Positions 14,967-15,555 of a stretch of DNA of 15,555 bases are shown piece by piece (the stretch's first letter is position 1; each line of letters opens with the position of its first letter). Where the stretch lies: assembly GCA_012516755.1 (NCBI GenBank), contig JAAYWE010000032.1, forward strand, positions 1 through 15,555. Direction: 5' to 3'. Below the pieces are notes generated by a model, which did no database searches, was not told the DNA's origin, and saw nothing but the letters and a program-made list of their open reading frames with translations. The translations under genes and the position numbers were made by a program. This DNA is from Treponema sp. Its GTDB lineage: Bacteria; Spirochaetota; Spirochaetia; Treponematales; Rectinemataceae.

Positions 14967-15555
14967 AAGTAAGTTCCGAGGTACAGGCGATTTTCAATGC
15001 CGCCTACAATGAAGCAAAACTCCGGAATCATGAATATCTCATGCCGGAACATATACTCTTTGCAAGTCTCTCGTTTGAAAAGGTGCGCGCCATATTTGAA
15101 AGCTGCGACGCAGATCTGGAACAGATGCGTAGAAGCATCGAGGCGTACTTTGAGCAAAAAATGCCCATTGTTCGTAACGCAGAACCTATTCAAAGCGCAG
15201 GCTTTCAGGCTGTTATCGAGCGCGCAGTCATGCAGTCGCAATCTGCAGGCAAGGAAGAGGTTCAGATTTCGGATCTTGTGGTCTCTCTATATGATGAAGA
15301 ACGCACCTATGCAGGATATCTCATGCGCAAGCTAGGTATAAAGAGACTTCAACTGCTCGAGGTACTTTCTCATGGCATAAACGACGATGATATAACGAGC
15401 GACTCTCTTGCCGACGATGAGGCCGAAGACAGAGCGGAAGAAGGTGTAAAGGATAAACGAACTCTTCGCCCAGGAACACTGGAACGATTTGCCACTGAGC
15501 TAACGGCACTTGCGACGGCTGGAAAACTTGAGCCTGTCATCGGCCGAGAAGCAGA
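14963..15555 (+). CDS. clpA: ClpA, ATP-binding subunit of Clp protease (partial, 3' end outside window)
   Basis: AAA+ unfoldase that partners ClpP; only the first 197 codons are present. The ATG at 14963 overlaps the clpS stop and follows GGAG (14954-14957). The visible part is the Clp N-terminal repeat domain (MKVSSEVQAIFNAAYNEAKL, then MPEHILFASL, and a second repeat from AGFQAVIERAVMQSQ). An acidic linker rich in Asp/Glu follows (about residues 138-160). The start of the first AAA module, LERFATELTALATAGKLEPV then IGRE, is reached at the window edge. The Walker motifs lie beyond it. Pairing with clpS supports ClpA rather than ClpB or ClpC. Confidence 0.93.
   Translation, partial: MKVSSEVQAIFNAAYNEAKLRNHEYLMPEHILFASLSFEKVRAIFESCDADLEQMRRSIEAYFEQKMPIVRNAEPIQSAGFQAVIERAVMQSQSAGKEEVQISDLVVSLYDEERTYAGYLMRKLGIKRLQLLEVLSHGINDDDITSDSLADDEAEDRAEEGVKDKRTLRPGTLERFATELTALATAGKLEPVIGREA

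Overview
The window reads as ordinary chromosomal DNA of moderate GC, densely coded on both strands. It is most likely from a spirochaete of the Treponema/Spirochaeta type. Supporting signs are a FabV-type enoyl reductase in place of FabI, a ClpS-ClpA pair (Firmicutes normally use ClpC without ClpS), a threonyl-tRNA synthetase lacking the TGS domain, and a large TGS-containing uridine-kinase-like protein. This placement is inference from gene families. I saw no mobile element, tRNA, rRNA or CRISPR array.

Layout. 1-239 is a regulatory region with a perfect 19-bp inverted repeat (162-180) that overlaps a consensus -10 box. It may also hold the first codons of a divergent gene at the left edge. 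240-5101 (+) is a compact type II fatty-acid-synthesis operon, fabH-fabF-fabZ-fabV, ending in the 16S rRNA methyltransferase gene rsmE; fabZ/fabV and fabV/rsmE overlap by ATGA. 5128-7991 (-) holds a LacI-family regulator followed by oligoendopeptidase F, convergent with the fab operon. 7992-8058 is a 67-bp divergent promoter region in which both transcripts look leaderless. 8059-9738 (+) is a TGS/ThrRS-like-domain nucleoside kinase. 9792-11252 (-) is a malic enzyme with its own promoter region. 11431-14206 (-) is thrS followed by a dihydroorotate-dehydrogenase-like flavoprotein. 14237-14580 is the thrS promoter and a T-box riboswitch with a readable ACC (Thr) specifier and a competing terminator/antiterminator. 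14649-15555 (+) is clpS overlapping the start of clpA, which runs off the window.

How they work together. FabH starts fatty-acid chains, FabF elongates, FabZ dehydrates and FabV reduces, so the operon carries a nearly complete elongation cycle; FabG, FabD and ACP must be encoded elsewhere. Malic enzyme could supply pyruvate and reduced cofactor. ClpS delivers N-degron substrates to ClpA, and PepF can degrade the resulting peptides. ThrRS is controlled by uncharged tRNA-Thr through the T-box.

The signals most worth a second look are: the T-box in a probable spirochaete; the reciprocal distribution of ThrRS-type domains between thrS (no TGS) and the kinase (TGS plus a degenerate editing-like domain); the overlapping divergent leaderless promoters; and the palindromic operator candidate at fabH, whose half-site recurs upstream of the malic enzyme.
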